A stretch of 32,360 bases of DNA from Candidatus Obscuribacter sp. GTDB lineage: Bacteria > Cyanobacteriota > Vampirovibrionia > Obscuribacterales > Obscuribacteraceae. Each line of letters opens with the position of its first letter. Positions within the stretch are counted from its first letter, which is position 1. The position numbers and the translations under genes are program-made. The notes under the pieces are model-generated. The model worked only from the letters and a program-made list of their open reading frames with translations, was not told where the DNA came from and made no database searches. Positions 1 to 7,511 of the stretch are shown piece after piece. The stretch lies in NCBI GenBank assembly GCA_021772095.1, contig JADYXR010000037.1:1-32360 (forward strand), written 5' to 3'.

Positions 1-3
1 CAT

Positions 4-1497
4 TTGCCGCCACAGTACGAATTCTCGCCCGAAACAGAACATACATTCTTGCAAAGAAGTGATTATCAGGTCGTACCGTCCGAAGTTGCGGAATCGCTGC
101 TGGTTGCGCCGAACTATGTCACGCAAAACATAAAAATGATCGAGGCGATTCGCTACAGAACAAAGCCGACAAGCTATCCATACAACGATGTTGAACGAGT
201 TCAAATTCGTGAGTATCCGAGTGGTGAAAATCATCTTGTCGTATTCGAAGGTGGCACAGGAAGCGCCGGCACTACAGATCCTTCGTGGAGCCTGATGGGT
301 TTTGTTTTGATGCAAAAAACACCGACTGGATACGATGCGCACATTGTCTTTCGTGGAAGTCGAAGTGGTGCCGCGCTGAGTACAACAGTTTGGAAAGCAC
401 AGGATGCAATCGGAGAGTCCAAAGGAAATCCAGATTGGATCACGGATCTGCATGGCGTGCGGCAGATGCAGCAGCCGTTGATTAGCAAAGTCGGAAAAGT
501 GACCGAGGGATTCGCGCAATCTCTGCCGACAATGCTTGGACCGATCACTGCTTGTTGCAAATATCTTGAACAGAAGTATTCAGCTCCTGAACACATCTAC
601 GTGACCGGGCATAGTCTGGGAGCTGGCTTGGCTAGCCAGTTTGCGAGCGCTGTTGAGCAGGGTGATTATGGCGATGAGTTGAGAAAGGAAGTCAAAAGTT
701 GGCCGTGGAACGACACGACTTTAATGGCTTATGCTCAACCAATTCCTGGCGATCCGACCTGGGCTGCACAGTTTGATAAAATCTCGCCGACTTCAATGCA
801 CTATTGGGTGGCCGGTGATGACGTTGTAGAAGCAACTTCGAATCGTATCGTTGGAATGTTCATCGACAAGGGTGAACACGTCGGAGCCCAGACCATGCTC
901 AAAAAAATGGCTGGCTGTAGCGACAATCCGCATGAAGTGTTTGTGATTCGAGCCGCTTTGCTGCGAGATTTGCCGCCGGCTGATTCAGCGATATCTCAGC
1001 AACTTGGTCGCGAAAATACTTGGGCGTACTACGATAGTTTTTCGAAAATGCTTTCGGGGCAACCTGCAAGTTATGTGTATCCAGGCGCTCCAGCTCCCAG
1101 GATCGTGACAGAAGAAAATTTGCGACGCATTTTACAGAACGGAAACTTTAGTTCGGAATTCGATCATTGGCTCGAACAAGTTTACGCGAGAATGATTGCA
1201 GACAAGAGCAGTTACATCGGGTTCAAATTCGAAAGTACGCTAGCTGAGCGCCGGAAGCTCGTTCTCGACATCGTTGAATGGATGAGGAAGCCAGATTCGA
1301 ACAACAGCGCGCAGGAACTCGATAGTTTGGTAAGCGAATACAAAATTCTCGATGGCAATCTCGGACTAACTAATGAGGAACGGTGGATTTTCTGCGGCAT
1401 GATCTTGTCGCGAATTCAGAATACGTCGCTAACTTTAGCTGAACTTTCATCTAAGCCAGAGATCAAAACTTGCTTGGATTCGAAGGTGAACGAATAG
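4..1497 (+). CDS. Class-3 lipase-like alpha/beta hydrolase, possibly 5'-partial
   Basis: The protein of up to 497 residues carries a lipase class 3 core. A strand ending in VFRGS (about residues 115-119) is followed by VTGHSLGAG (200-208), the nucleophile elbow with Ser204 as the likely catalytic serine. An acid and a histidine should lie in the following 100 residues (for example D273/D274 or the H near 290), but I cannot assign them safely. The family hydrolyses acyl esters; the substrate is not readable here. About 200 residues after the core are helical-looking and unrecognised. No signal peptide is visible from the listed start. The first possible start is a TTG at base 4 and the frame is open to the window edge, so the true N-terminus may lie upstream. 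The gene ends at a strong hairpin shared with the convergent flavoprotein gene. Confidence 0.75.
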   Translation: MPPQYEFSPETEHTFLQRSDYQVVPSEVAESLLVAPNYVTQNIKMIEAIRYRTKPTSYPYNDVERVQIREYPSGENHLVVFEGGTGSAGTTDPSWSLMGFVLMQKTPTGYDAHIVFRGSRSGAALSTTVWKAQDAIGESKGNPDWITDLHGVRQMQQPLISKVGKVTEGFAQSLPTMLGPITACCKYLEQKYSAPEHIYVTGHSLGAGLASQFASAVEQGDYGDELRKEVKSWPWNDTTLMAYAQPIPGDPTWAAQFDKISPTSMHYWVAGDDVVEATSNRIVGMFIDKGEHVGAQTMLKKMAGCSDNPHEVFVIRAALLRDLPPADSAISQQLGRENTWAYYDSFSKMLSGQPASYVYPGAPAPRIVTEENLRRILQNGNFSSEFDHWLEQVYARMIADKSSYIGFKFESTLAERRKLVLDIVEWMRKPDSNNSAQELDSLVSEYKILDGNLGLTNEERWIFCGMILSRIQNTSLTLAELSSKPEIKTCLDSKVNE

Positions 1498-1512
1498 TTT
1501 ATTCATGTGAAC

Positions 1513-1549
1513 GAAACCGCTCGTGTGCCAACAGGTCACAAGCGGTTTC
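1513..1549. terminator. Bidirectional intrinsic terminator between convergent genes
   Basis: An inverted repeat pairs GAAACCGCTCGTG (1513-1525) with CACAAGCGGTTTC (1537-1549), 13 pairs with one G-T wobble and an 11-base loop. It lies 15 bases after the lipase stop and 8 bases before the stop of the convergent flavoprotein gene. Both flanks are A/T-rich but lack a long T-run, so it probably serves both genes. Confidence 0.7.
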
Positions 1550-1557
1550 TATTTGGG

Positions 1558-2826
1558 CTACCTGCTGGTTAACCACTTGGATGCACCAATTCCGGCCCAT
1601 CGTCCTGTGGCGGCGCAAGCAGTGAGGAGATATCCGCCTGTCGGTGCTTCCCAGTCAATCATTTCGCCAGCCACAAAAACACCAGGCAGCGATTTGAGCA
1701 TGAGGTTCTGATCGAGCGAATTGAAGCTGATACCTCCGGCGCTACTAATGGCTTCTTCAATCGGGCGGGTATTGCGTATAGTAATCGGAAGTGCCTTAAT
1801 TAGTTTAGCTAATGAAGTCGGATTATCAATCTGCTCACGTGTGAGGAGTTCGAAAATCAGAGACCTTTTCAAGGCGTCGTTGCCGAGGCATTTTTGTAAA
1901 TAGCGAGAAATTGATTCAGTGTTGCGAGGGCGCGAAAGTTCCGCTCGCACCCGTTGAGCGTCGCGCCCCGGTAGGAGATCTAGCAGAAATGTCGCTTCAC
2001 CATATTTGTTGATTGTTTCCCGAAGCCTTTTGGAAAACCAGTAAATGAGGCTGCCTTCGATTCCGTATTCTTTGATCAGCATTTCGCCCTGGCGGCATTC
2101 TGTCACTCCATCCAATCCGGTAAATGTGAGCGATACCGCCTTTAGTGGCGCACCGGAAAACTTTTCAACTAAATGATCGCTCCAGGCATAATCAAATCCG
2201 CAGTTGGCGCTTTGAAATTCTGCAACCTCGACCCCACGTTCTTGCAGCCAGGAGACCCAGGTTCCGGTAGATCCTAGTTGTGGCCAGCTCGCTCCACCAA
2301 GTGCCAAAATTACGGCGTCCGGATTTATGATCAGTTCTTCCGTTTGGTTCTCTAGTCTCAATAATCCATCAGCATCAAAACCGAGCCACCTATGACTGTG
2401 ATGAAATTGCACGCCATCATTTCGAAGGCGATGGACCCAGGTTCGCAGGAGTGGTGCTGCCTTCATCTCGGTTGGAAATACCCTGCCAGAGGTTCCCACG
2501 AATGTATTTATTCCAAGTCCATGCACCCACTCGCGAAATGCATTGGGAGTAAATTCGTCGAGAAATGGTTGCAATTGATTTTGTCTTTCGCCGTAGCGCG
2601 AGCAAAACTTTTTGAATGGCTCGCTGTGTGTAATGTTCAATCCGCCAAGGCCAGCTCGAAGGAATTTGCGTCCGAGCGTCGGCATGGATTCGTACACATC
2701 AACCCGCGCTCCTGAGCTTATGAGGATCTCCGCAGCCATCAGACCAGCGGGACCACCGCCAATAATGGCTACTTGCTTACCGGGGCAAAACTCGGGGATG
2801 CTGGTGGTTAGCTGTGAAACGGGCAT
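1558..2826 (-). CDS. FAD-dependent flavoprotein, HI0933/PP_4765-like family
   Basis: The 422-residue protein opens with a Rossmann dinucleotide fold, VAIIGGGPAGLMAAE (about 19-33), with an acidic strand end VDVYES that binds the adenosine ribose. It continues with GRKFLRAGLGGLNITHSEP, the hallmark stretch of the HI0933/YhiN-like flavoproteins; the AGLGGLNITHSEP version fits the PP_4765 subgroup rather than the GGGRCNLTN subgroup. Later blocks LALGGASWPQLGSTG and the C-terminal APTGGYLLTACAATG, which closes the FAD site, are also intact. Length is normal for the family. It is soluble with no signal peptide. The physiological substrate of this family is not established, so only an FAD oxidoreductase assignment is supported. 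The gene stands alone on this strand. Confidence 0.85.
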   Translation of the reverse strand: MPVSQLTTSIPEFCPGKQVAIIGGGPAGLMAAEILISSGARVDVYESMPTLGRKFLRAGLGGLNITHSEPFKKFCSRYGERQNQLQPFLDEFTPNAFREWVHGLGINTFVGTSGRVFPTEMKAAPLLRTWVHRLRNDGVQFHHSHRWLGFDADGLLRLENQTEELIINPDAVILALGGASWPQLGSTGTWVSWLQERGVEVAEFQSANCGFDYAWSDHLVEKFSGAPLKAVSLTFTGLDGVTECRQGEMLIKEYGIEGSLIYWFSKRLRETINKYGEATFLLDLLPGRDAQRVRAELSRPRNTESISRYLQKCLGNDALKRSLIFELLTREQIDNPTSLAKLIKALPITIRNTRPIEEAISSAGGISFNSLDQNLMLKSLPGVFVAGEMIDWEAPTGGYLLTACAATGRWAGIGASKWLTSR

Positions 2827-3022
2827 ACGAACATTCTAACTCTTTGGTGCTATAAGCGGTATCAATTGTATTTTCTCACTTTCCCTAGAACTCGCCCTGA
2901 TATTGGAGTAGTATAAAATGATTAGAAAACAAATGCGCTTCTAAATTGCTATCCGCGGAATCCCTGGTAACCCCTCGCGAGTGTAATCGCCGTTATGGTA
3001 AGGTTCTTGGAAGTTCTAGCTG

Positions 3023-4510
3023 ATGCGACCTGATCATAATTTCGACAAGCACGCGCTTGCTCTGGACGAGGTGCGACTGCGTCAAATAATTGATGCAGCT
3101 CCAAACGGCATGCTCATGGTGGATCGGCACGGTGTGATTGTTCTTGCTAATACCCAAGTAGAGCGGCTGTTTCAATACGATCGTTCTGAATTGCTGGGCA
3201 CGTCGATTGAAGAGCTTGTTCCGCACGCCGCGCGTGAAAAACATCCAGCATATCGCGATCATTTTTTCCGTGAACCACAGGCCAGATCGATGGGAGCTGG
3301 TCGCGATCTTTTCGGCCTACGAAAAGATGGAAGTCAAGTTCCGGTGGAAATCGGGCTCAACCCCCTGGTTTCCGGAGGGGAAACGTTTGTACTTGCATCG
3401 GTTGTCGATATAACTGAACGAAGGCGATCGGAGGAGCGTATTCGACTGGTTGTCGAAGCCGCTCCCAGCGGAATGATTATGGTTGACGAGAATGGCAGTA
3501 TCGTTCTTGTCAATTCGCAGATCGAGCGCCTGTTCGGTTACGACCGTGAAGAACTGCTTGGACAATCAATTGACATGCTTGTGCCTGCGTCCGTACGAAC
3601 GAAGCACCCTCAAGAGCGTGCCAGTTTTTTTGCTGATCCAAGATCTCGAGCAATGGGAATAGGCCGCGATCTGTTTGGTCAGTGCAAAGATGGAACACAG
3701 ATCCCCGTGGAAATTGGTCTCAATCCATTAATGACCGAAGGTGAGCGTTTTGTTCTAGCTTCTATTGTTAACATAACCGAGAGGAAGCGATCCGAAGCAC
3801 TGTTACAAGAAAAGCTTCTCGAGCTCGAAAGATCGAATGAAGATTTGCAGCAATTTGCATATGTGTGTTCTCACGATCTTCAAGAACCCCTTCGTGTAAT
3901 TTCGAATTATAACCAGCTGCTAGCGAGTCGATACAACGGACGCGTCCTGGATGAAGCGGCCGGTGAATTTATAGAGTTCACCGTGGATGCCACCAAACGA
4001 ATGCAAGAGCTTATAAATGATCTGTTGATGTATAGCCGCGTGCAAACGAAAGCGCAAGACTTTGCTTCTGTCGATTGTTCGACAATTGTAGATATGGCAA
4101 TCGCAAATTTGAAATTAGCAATAGGAGAAAGCAATGCCACAGTGATTTGCGAGCCGCTGCCAACGGTCAAAGGTGACAGTACGCAGCTACTTCAACTGTT
4201 CCAAAATCTGATCAGTAACGCCATAAAATTTCGTTCGAAGAAACCACCAGAGGTTCATATAAGCGCAGAAAGTATCGGCAACTCCTGGAACATCAGTGTC
4301 CGCGACAATGGACAAGGATTCGATATGAAATATGCCAACAGAATTTTTATCATTTTTCAGCGACTTCACAACAAAGAAATGTACCCGGGCAGCGGAATTG
4401 GATTGGCTGTCTGCAAAAAGATTGTGGAACGACACGGCGGTCGAATCTGGGTTGAGTCAGCGCCACAGCGGGGAACGCTGTTTCAGTTTACTTTGCCGAA
4501 GCTGGATTAG
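3023..4510 (+). CDS. PAS-PAS sensor histidine kinase, Cph1-type kinase core
   Basis: This 495-residue cytoplasmic kinase has two consecutive PAS domains (about 15-135 and 136-257). They are near-copies offset by 121 residues: IIDAAPNGM versus VVEAAPSGM, and RDLFG(L/Q).KDG in both. A short coiled coil (258-276) leads to a HisKA domain with phospho-acceptor His284 in CSHDLQEPL, then an HATPase with N box FQNLISNAIKF (393-403), G1 box DNGQGF (428-433) and GSGIGLAVCKK (456-466). The HisKA type and the FQRLH motif resemble cyanobacterial phytochrome and phytochrome-like kinases, but no GAF-PHY chromophore module is present. The ATG at 3023 has GGAAG about 9 bases upstream. A TATAAA at 2912-2917 could be a -10 box, but no -35 is convincing. 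The signal sensed is unknown. The next gene, a lone receiver, starts 10 bases downstream. Confidence 0.9.
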   Translation: MRPDHNFDKHALALDEVRLRQIIDAAPNGMLMVDRHGVIVLANTQVERLFQYDRSELLGTSIEELVPHAAREKHPAYRDHFFREPQARSMGAGRDLFGLRKDGSQVPVEIGLNPLVSGGETFVLASVVDITERRRSEERIRLVVEAAPSGMIMVDENGSIVLVNSQIERLFGYDREELLGQSIDMLVPASVRTKHPQERASFFADPRSRAMGIGRDLFGQCKDGTQIPVEIGLNPLMTEGERFVLASIVNITERKRSEALLQEKLLELERSNEDLQQFAYVCSHDLQEPLRVISNYNQLLASRYNGRVLDEAAGEFIEFTVDATKRMQELINDLLMYSRVQTKAQDFASVDCSTIVDMAIANLKLAIGESNATVICEPLPTVKGDSTQLLQLFQNLISNAIKFRSKKPPEVHISAESIGNSWNISVRDNGQGFDMKYANRIFIIFQRLHNKEMYPGSGIGLAVCKKIVERHGGRIWVESAPQRGTLFQFTLPKLD

Positions 4511-4520
4511 GAGAACACTG

Positions 4521-4955
4521 ATGGTGAATCAATTAAAAATTCTACTGGTGGAGGATAGTCGTGCGGATGCCAGATTGATAATGGAAGTTTTCAAAGAAGA
4601 AAAAATACATGTTGACGTTGACGTGGTCCGAGACGGGGATGCGGCGATGTCGTATTTGTACAGAACTGGAGAATATGAAAATAAAACGTCTCCAGATCTC
4701 ATTCTCCTGGATCTCAATATGCCGAGAAAGGATGGACGTGAGGTGCTCGCTGAAATAAAGGCAGATGAACGGCTCAAATCAATTCCGGTTGTGATTTTAA
4801 CAACGTCTCAGTCTGAAGAAGACATACTCAAAAGTTACAACTTGCATGCCAGCTGCTATGTGGCCAAACCGATCGATTTAGATCAATTCAGGAAAATCAT
4901 AAAGTCAATTGATGAATTTTGGTTTTCAGCTGTGAGGTATCCACCAAAATTATGA
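4521..4955 (+). CDS. Single-domain response regulator, Rcp1-like
   Basis: The 144-residue stand-alone receiver has an acidic pair (E11, D12), phospho-acceptor Asp64 in LILLDLNMP, a conserved Thr in VVILTTSQSEED and a Lys in CYVAKPID. There is no output domain. The insertion after YLYRTGEYEN and the LDLNMPRKDG block match Rcp1, the partner of the cyanobacterial phytochrome Cph1. I take the ATG at 4521 as the start because AGGAGA lies 7 bases upstream and the receiver fold begins there, although the frame is open further upstream inside the kinase gene. It probably takes phosphate from the upstream kinase and passes it on or acts by protein contact. Its stop overlaps the next start as ATGA. Confidence 0.9.
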   Translation: MVNQLKILLVEDSRADARLIMEVFKEEKIHVDVDVVRDGDAAMSYLYRTGEYENKTSPDLILLDLNMPRKDGREVLAEIKADERLKSIPVVILTTSQSEEDILKSYNLHASCYVAKPIDLDQFRKIIKSIDEFWFSAVRYPPKL

Positions 4956-6055
4956 TCGTAAAAAACATCTCCGTTCTTTTAGTTGAAGATAGTCCGGCTG
5001 ACGCACGTTATGTACGAGAAATGCTGTTAAGACCGATATATGACATTGCTCATTGCGACAGTTTGTCTCAAGCATTTGAAGATATTGGCAGACATCATTT
5101 TGATGTTATTTTGCTTGATTTATCTTTAGCGGATAGCAATGGACTAGAAACTTTTGAAGCAATCTTCGAACGCGTCCCGACTATTCCGATCGTAATTCTT
5201 ACTGGTTTAGTCGATGAAGATGTTTCGAGCCGAGCGGTTAAGTTAGGGGCACAGGACTATATTCTTAAACAGGATATAAGCCAGTACACTTTGTCGCGAG
5301 CCATTCGTTATGCCATTGAACGAAAGCAAACCGAGGAAAATTCTAAACGACTTTTGGTCTTAGAACAACGAGAAGAATTCATGGCGACATTGACTCATGA
5401 TTTAAAGAATCCGCTGATTGGGGCGAATCGAATCCTGGAGTTAATGGCTCAGCAAGCCATGGGAGTTGTTTCGAGTGAACAGTCAGATCTGCTCTTGCAG
5501 GTGCGCGATAATAACAAAATGCTTTTATCAATGATTCAAAACCTGATTGAGGTGTACAGGTTTGAAAAAGATATTAATGCCGTTATTTTGGAGAACACTA
5601 ACCTCTTGCTGATTGTATCGTCATGCATCAAAGATATCGCACCAATAGCAGAGAACCGTGCCATCCGTATCAAAACCGATTTTTCAGAACATCTAAGGGA
5701 AGTTCGGGCTGATGCCAGTGCGATTCGAAGGGTCATGCAAAACCTGTTGGACAATGCTTTGAAATTTACTCCGAGCGGAGGCGAGATCAGCCTTCTTGTT
5801 CATCCAACCAATGGGTGTATTTCTGTAAAAATTGGAGACACCGGTCCTGGAATCTCAACTGAAGAACAAGCGAAATTGTTTCAACGCTTTTCTCAAGGAA
5901 GGGTTGGAAAAAAATACACTCCAGGAACCGGACTGGGGCTGTATTTGTGCAAACAAATCGTAGACGCACATAACGGGCAAATCACATGCTCGAGCGAAGA
6001 AGGCCGTGGTACCGTATTTTGTGTGACACTGCCAGCGGTGCCTGTTGCTAGTTAA
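4952..6055 (+). CDS. Receiver-histidine kinase fusion
   Basis: The 367-residue protein has an N-terminal receiver (about 6-122; acidic pair E12/D13, phospho-acceptor Asp56 in VILLDLSLA, Lys in YILKQD). A linker helix leads to HisKA with His149 in LTHDLKNPLIGANR and an HATPase with the N box QNLLDNALKFTPSGG and GTGLGLYLCKQIV. No membrane segment is seen. I chose the ATG at 4952 because it overlaps the upstream stop (ATGA), which suggests translational coupling; an in-frame TTG lies at 4919. A receiver placed before the kinase suggests that this protein is itself switched by phosphorylation, so the three genes may form a branched relay. No DNA-binding output is encoded in the operon. Confidence 0.9.
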   Translation: MIVKNISVLLVEDSPADARYVREMLLRPIYDIAHCDSLSQAFEDIGRHHFDVILLDLSLADSNGLETFEAIFERVPTIPIVILTGLVDEDVSSRAVKLGAQDYILKQDISQYTLSRAIRYAIERKQTEENSKRLLVLEQREEFMATLTHDLKNPLIGANRILELMAQQAMGVVSSEQSDLLLQVRDNNKMLLSMIQNLIEVYRFEKDINAVILENTNLLLIVSSCIKDIAPIAENRAIRIKTDFSEHLREVRADASAIRRVMQNLLDNALKFTPSGGEISLLVHPTNGCISVKIGDTGPGISTEEQAKLFQRFSQGRVGKKYTPGTGLGLYLCKQIVDAHNGQITCSSEEGRGTVFCVTLPAVPVAS

Positions 6056-6140
6056 GATCAAGATCACAGAATTTGTTGAATGTTGTTTTGACCTTGTCAG
6101 CTTGTAGCTGCTTGACCAATGATGGGCGTTTATGTCTTTT

Positions 6141-6171
6141 GACCGGGAGTGGGGAGATCGGTTCTTTTTTT
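6141..6171 (+). terminator. Weak candidate terminator after the kinase operon
   Basis: GACCG (6141-6145) can pair with CGGTT (6159-6163), including one G-U pair, and is followed closely by a run of seven T (6165-6171). The stem is short and the loop long (13 bases), so this is only a candidate. The rest of 6056-6347 shows no gene that I can support; a TATAAT at 6225-6230 has no good -35 partner. Confidence 0.3.
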
Positions 6172-6347
6172 AAGAATGCGATCGTCGCCAGATCAGACAC
6201 AAGAAACTGCAGCGGTAGCAGCACTATAATTTATGTTGCCACAGTTTCTTTTACGCGGCTATGTTATGTATAAATAGTACCAGGCAAACATTCGAGTTTT
6301 AGCAGGAAGCGGCAGAAACCACAATAGCTGAAAAGGAGTTGAACTCT

Positions 6348-7145
6348 ATGCCGAAGTCCCTGTTGACTGTGCTGAAGGCTACAATAGCTAGTGCTCTCGT
6401 GTTCTCAACAATTGCGATGAGTCCGATTGCGTTGGCTCAGCCTGCTCCGGGAGGCAATCAGGGTCCTGCGATATTGGTACCGACCGATGTTACTGGAACG
6501 CAGATTGAGCTGGTTGAGTCTTCGTCCACGTCTACGTCCAAGTCAAAAATGAAAATTGGATTTCAAAAATTTCCAGAAAAGTTTAATTGCAAAAAGTGTC
6601 TGATTGAAGAGGACGCGGGGACGAAGTGCAGTGCACTTTCTGCAGGCACCATCACGCTCGACGCTGGAAAGATTTTGGTGGCACCGGTCGATGGTCAACT
6701 ATTGGTGCGCACAAAATTTGCGAATATTGCTGTGCCAAAAGATGGTATCGCTCTAATTGGATTTGTGTCCGATCGCATTTCTATATTCAATTTAGGCGGT
6801 CGTGAATTCGTGGTTCACTTGCCGGAAGAAGGCGTGCCGCACCACAAATCGAATTACGATCAGTGTATTGGGCTCGCTGAGGGGTTCGGAATAATCACCA
6901 ACGGCCCCAAAGATTCAATCGCCAGCGGCGTTTTACAATACGTGGGGCATCAAGCATCTTCAAGCGTTGTGATCGCAGTGGGGATGCGGAATTGCAAACT
7001 CGTTGTGATTGACCCGATGCGAATTCTTCAGCAAGATTCGATTATGAAAGTGCTCATGGCCGCGAAGTGGCTACCTGTTTTGAAAAAAGTAGAAGACACC
7101 ACGGTGCGCGTCGGAGTCTGGCAAAAGGAAGAGAGCCGCAGGTAG
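6348..7145 (+). CDS. Secreted hypothetical protein, FecR-like core
   Basis: The 265-residue product starts with a clear Sec signal peptide: basic MPKSLLTVLK, a hydrophobic stretch rich in A/I/S, then PIALAQPAPG with likely cleavage after ALA. A Ser/Thr/Lys-rich stretch and an NCKKC motif with further cysteines (about 65-80) follow. Next comes a beta-rich segment (about 88-150, with LSAGTITLDAGKILVAP, RTKFANIAVPKDGIALI and ISIFNLGGREFVVHL) that is reminiscent of FecR domains in secreted proteins, which are thought to bind polymers or other proteins. I choose the ATG at 6348 because AAAGGAG lies 9 bases upstream; an in-frame TTG at 6339 is less likely. The family assignment is an inference from pattern only, and no catalytic motif is visible. 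It stands alone. Confidence 0.7.
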   Translation: MPKSLLTVLKATIASALVFSTIAMSPIALAQPAPGGNQGPAILVPTDVTGTQIELVESSSTSTSKSKMKIGFQKFPEKFNCKKCLIEEDAGTKCSALSAGTITLDAGKILVAPVDGQLLVRTKFANIAVPKDGIALIGFVSDRISIFNLGGREFVVHLPEEGVPHHKSNYDQCIGLAEGFGIITNGPKDSIASGVLQYVGHQASSSVVIAVGMRNCKLVVIDPMRILQQDSIMKVLMAAKWLPVLKKVEDTTVRVGVWQKEESRR

Positions 7146-7511
7146 GGTCAGTTGCTGAACCGCCTGACAGTCTTGAGATGTCTCCGTTGGTTGCTGAGCT
7201 GGTGGTTCGAATGTCGCCACTATCAATGGTGCCAAGCACAGAACAGATCAATTTGATTTTTGTGTTGAAAAATTTTGATACTGGATGCGGTGCAGCCAAT
7301 TTTGTTCGAATTTCGCCATCATTGCAAATGCCACCGTGTTTTCACGAATCTAACTGTTCCAAAATTGGGTAAACTGATTTATTCTTAAATCGCATCAGCA
7401 AAGGTCGAATAATTAAGGAATTCGACAGTAAGACAATTTCGAGCAATACTGGCAGCAGAAATTTGCTAAAGCAAGAAAATCCCACGCATTCGGGCTGAAC
7501 GCTTTGAAACC
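7146..7511 (+). other. Intergenic region with no supported gene (366 bp)
   Basis: No convincing gene, RNA or strong terminator is seen. A small inverted repeat TCAG-TTG-CTGA lies just after the upstream stop, and the last 150 bases are A/T-rich and presumably hold the promoter of the ion channel gene. An open frame crossing the first part (to about 7372) has no start signal and no recognisable content. Confidence 0.5.

Noticed and set aside
4332..4520. N-terminal extension of the lone receiver into the kinase gene
   Set aside because: The receiver fold starts at the ATG at 4521, which has a good ribosome site; the extension is the kinase gene read out of frame.
6073..6273. Possible 66-codon gene after the kinase operon
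   Set aside because: No ribosome site and no domain pattern; it crosses a candidate terminator.
7067..7372. 101-codon plus-strand frame overlapping the end of the FecR-like gene
   Set aside because: It starts out of frame within a supported gene and has no start signal or recognisable content.
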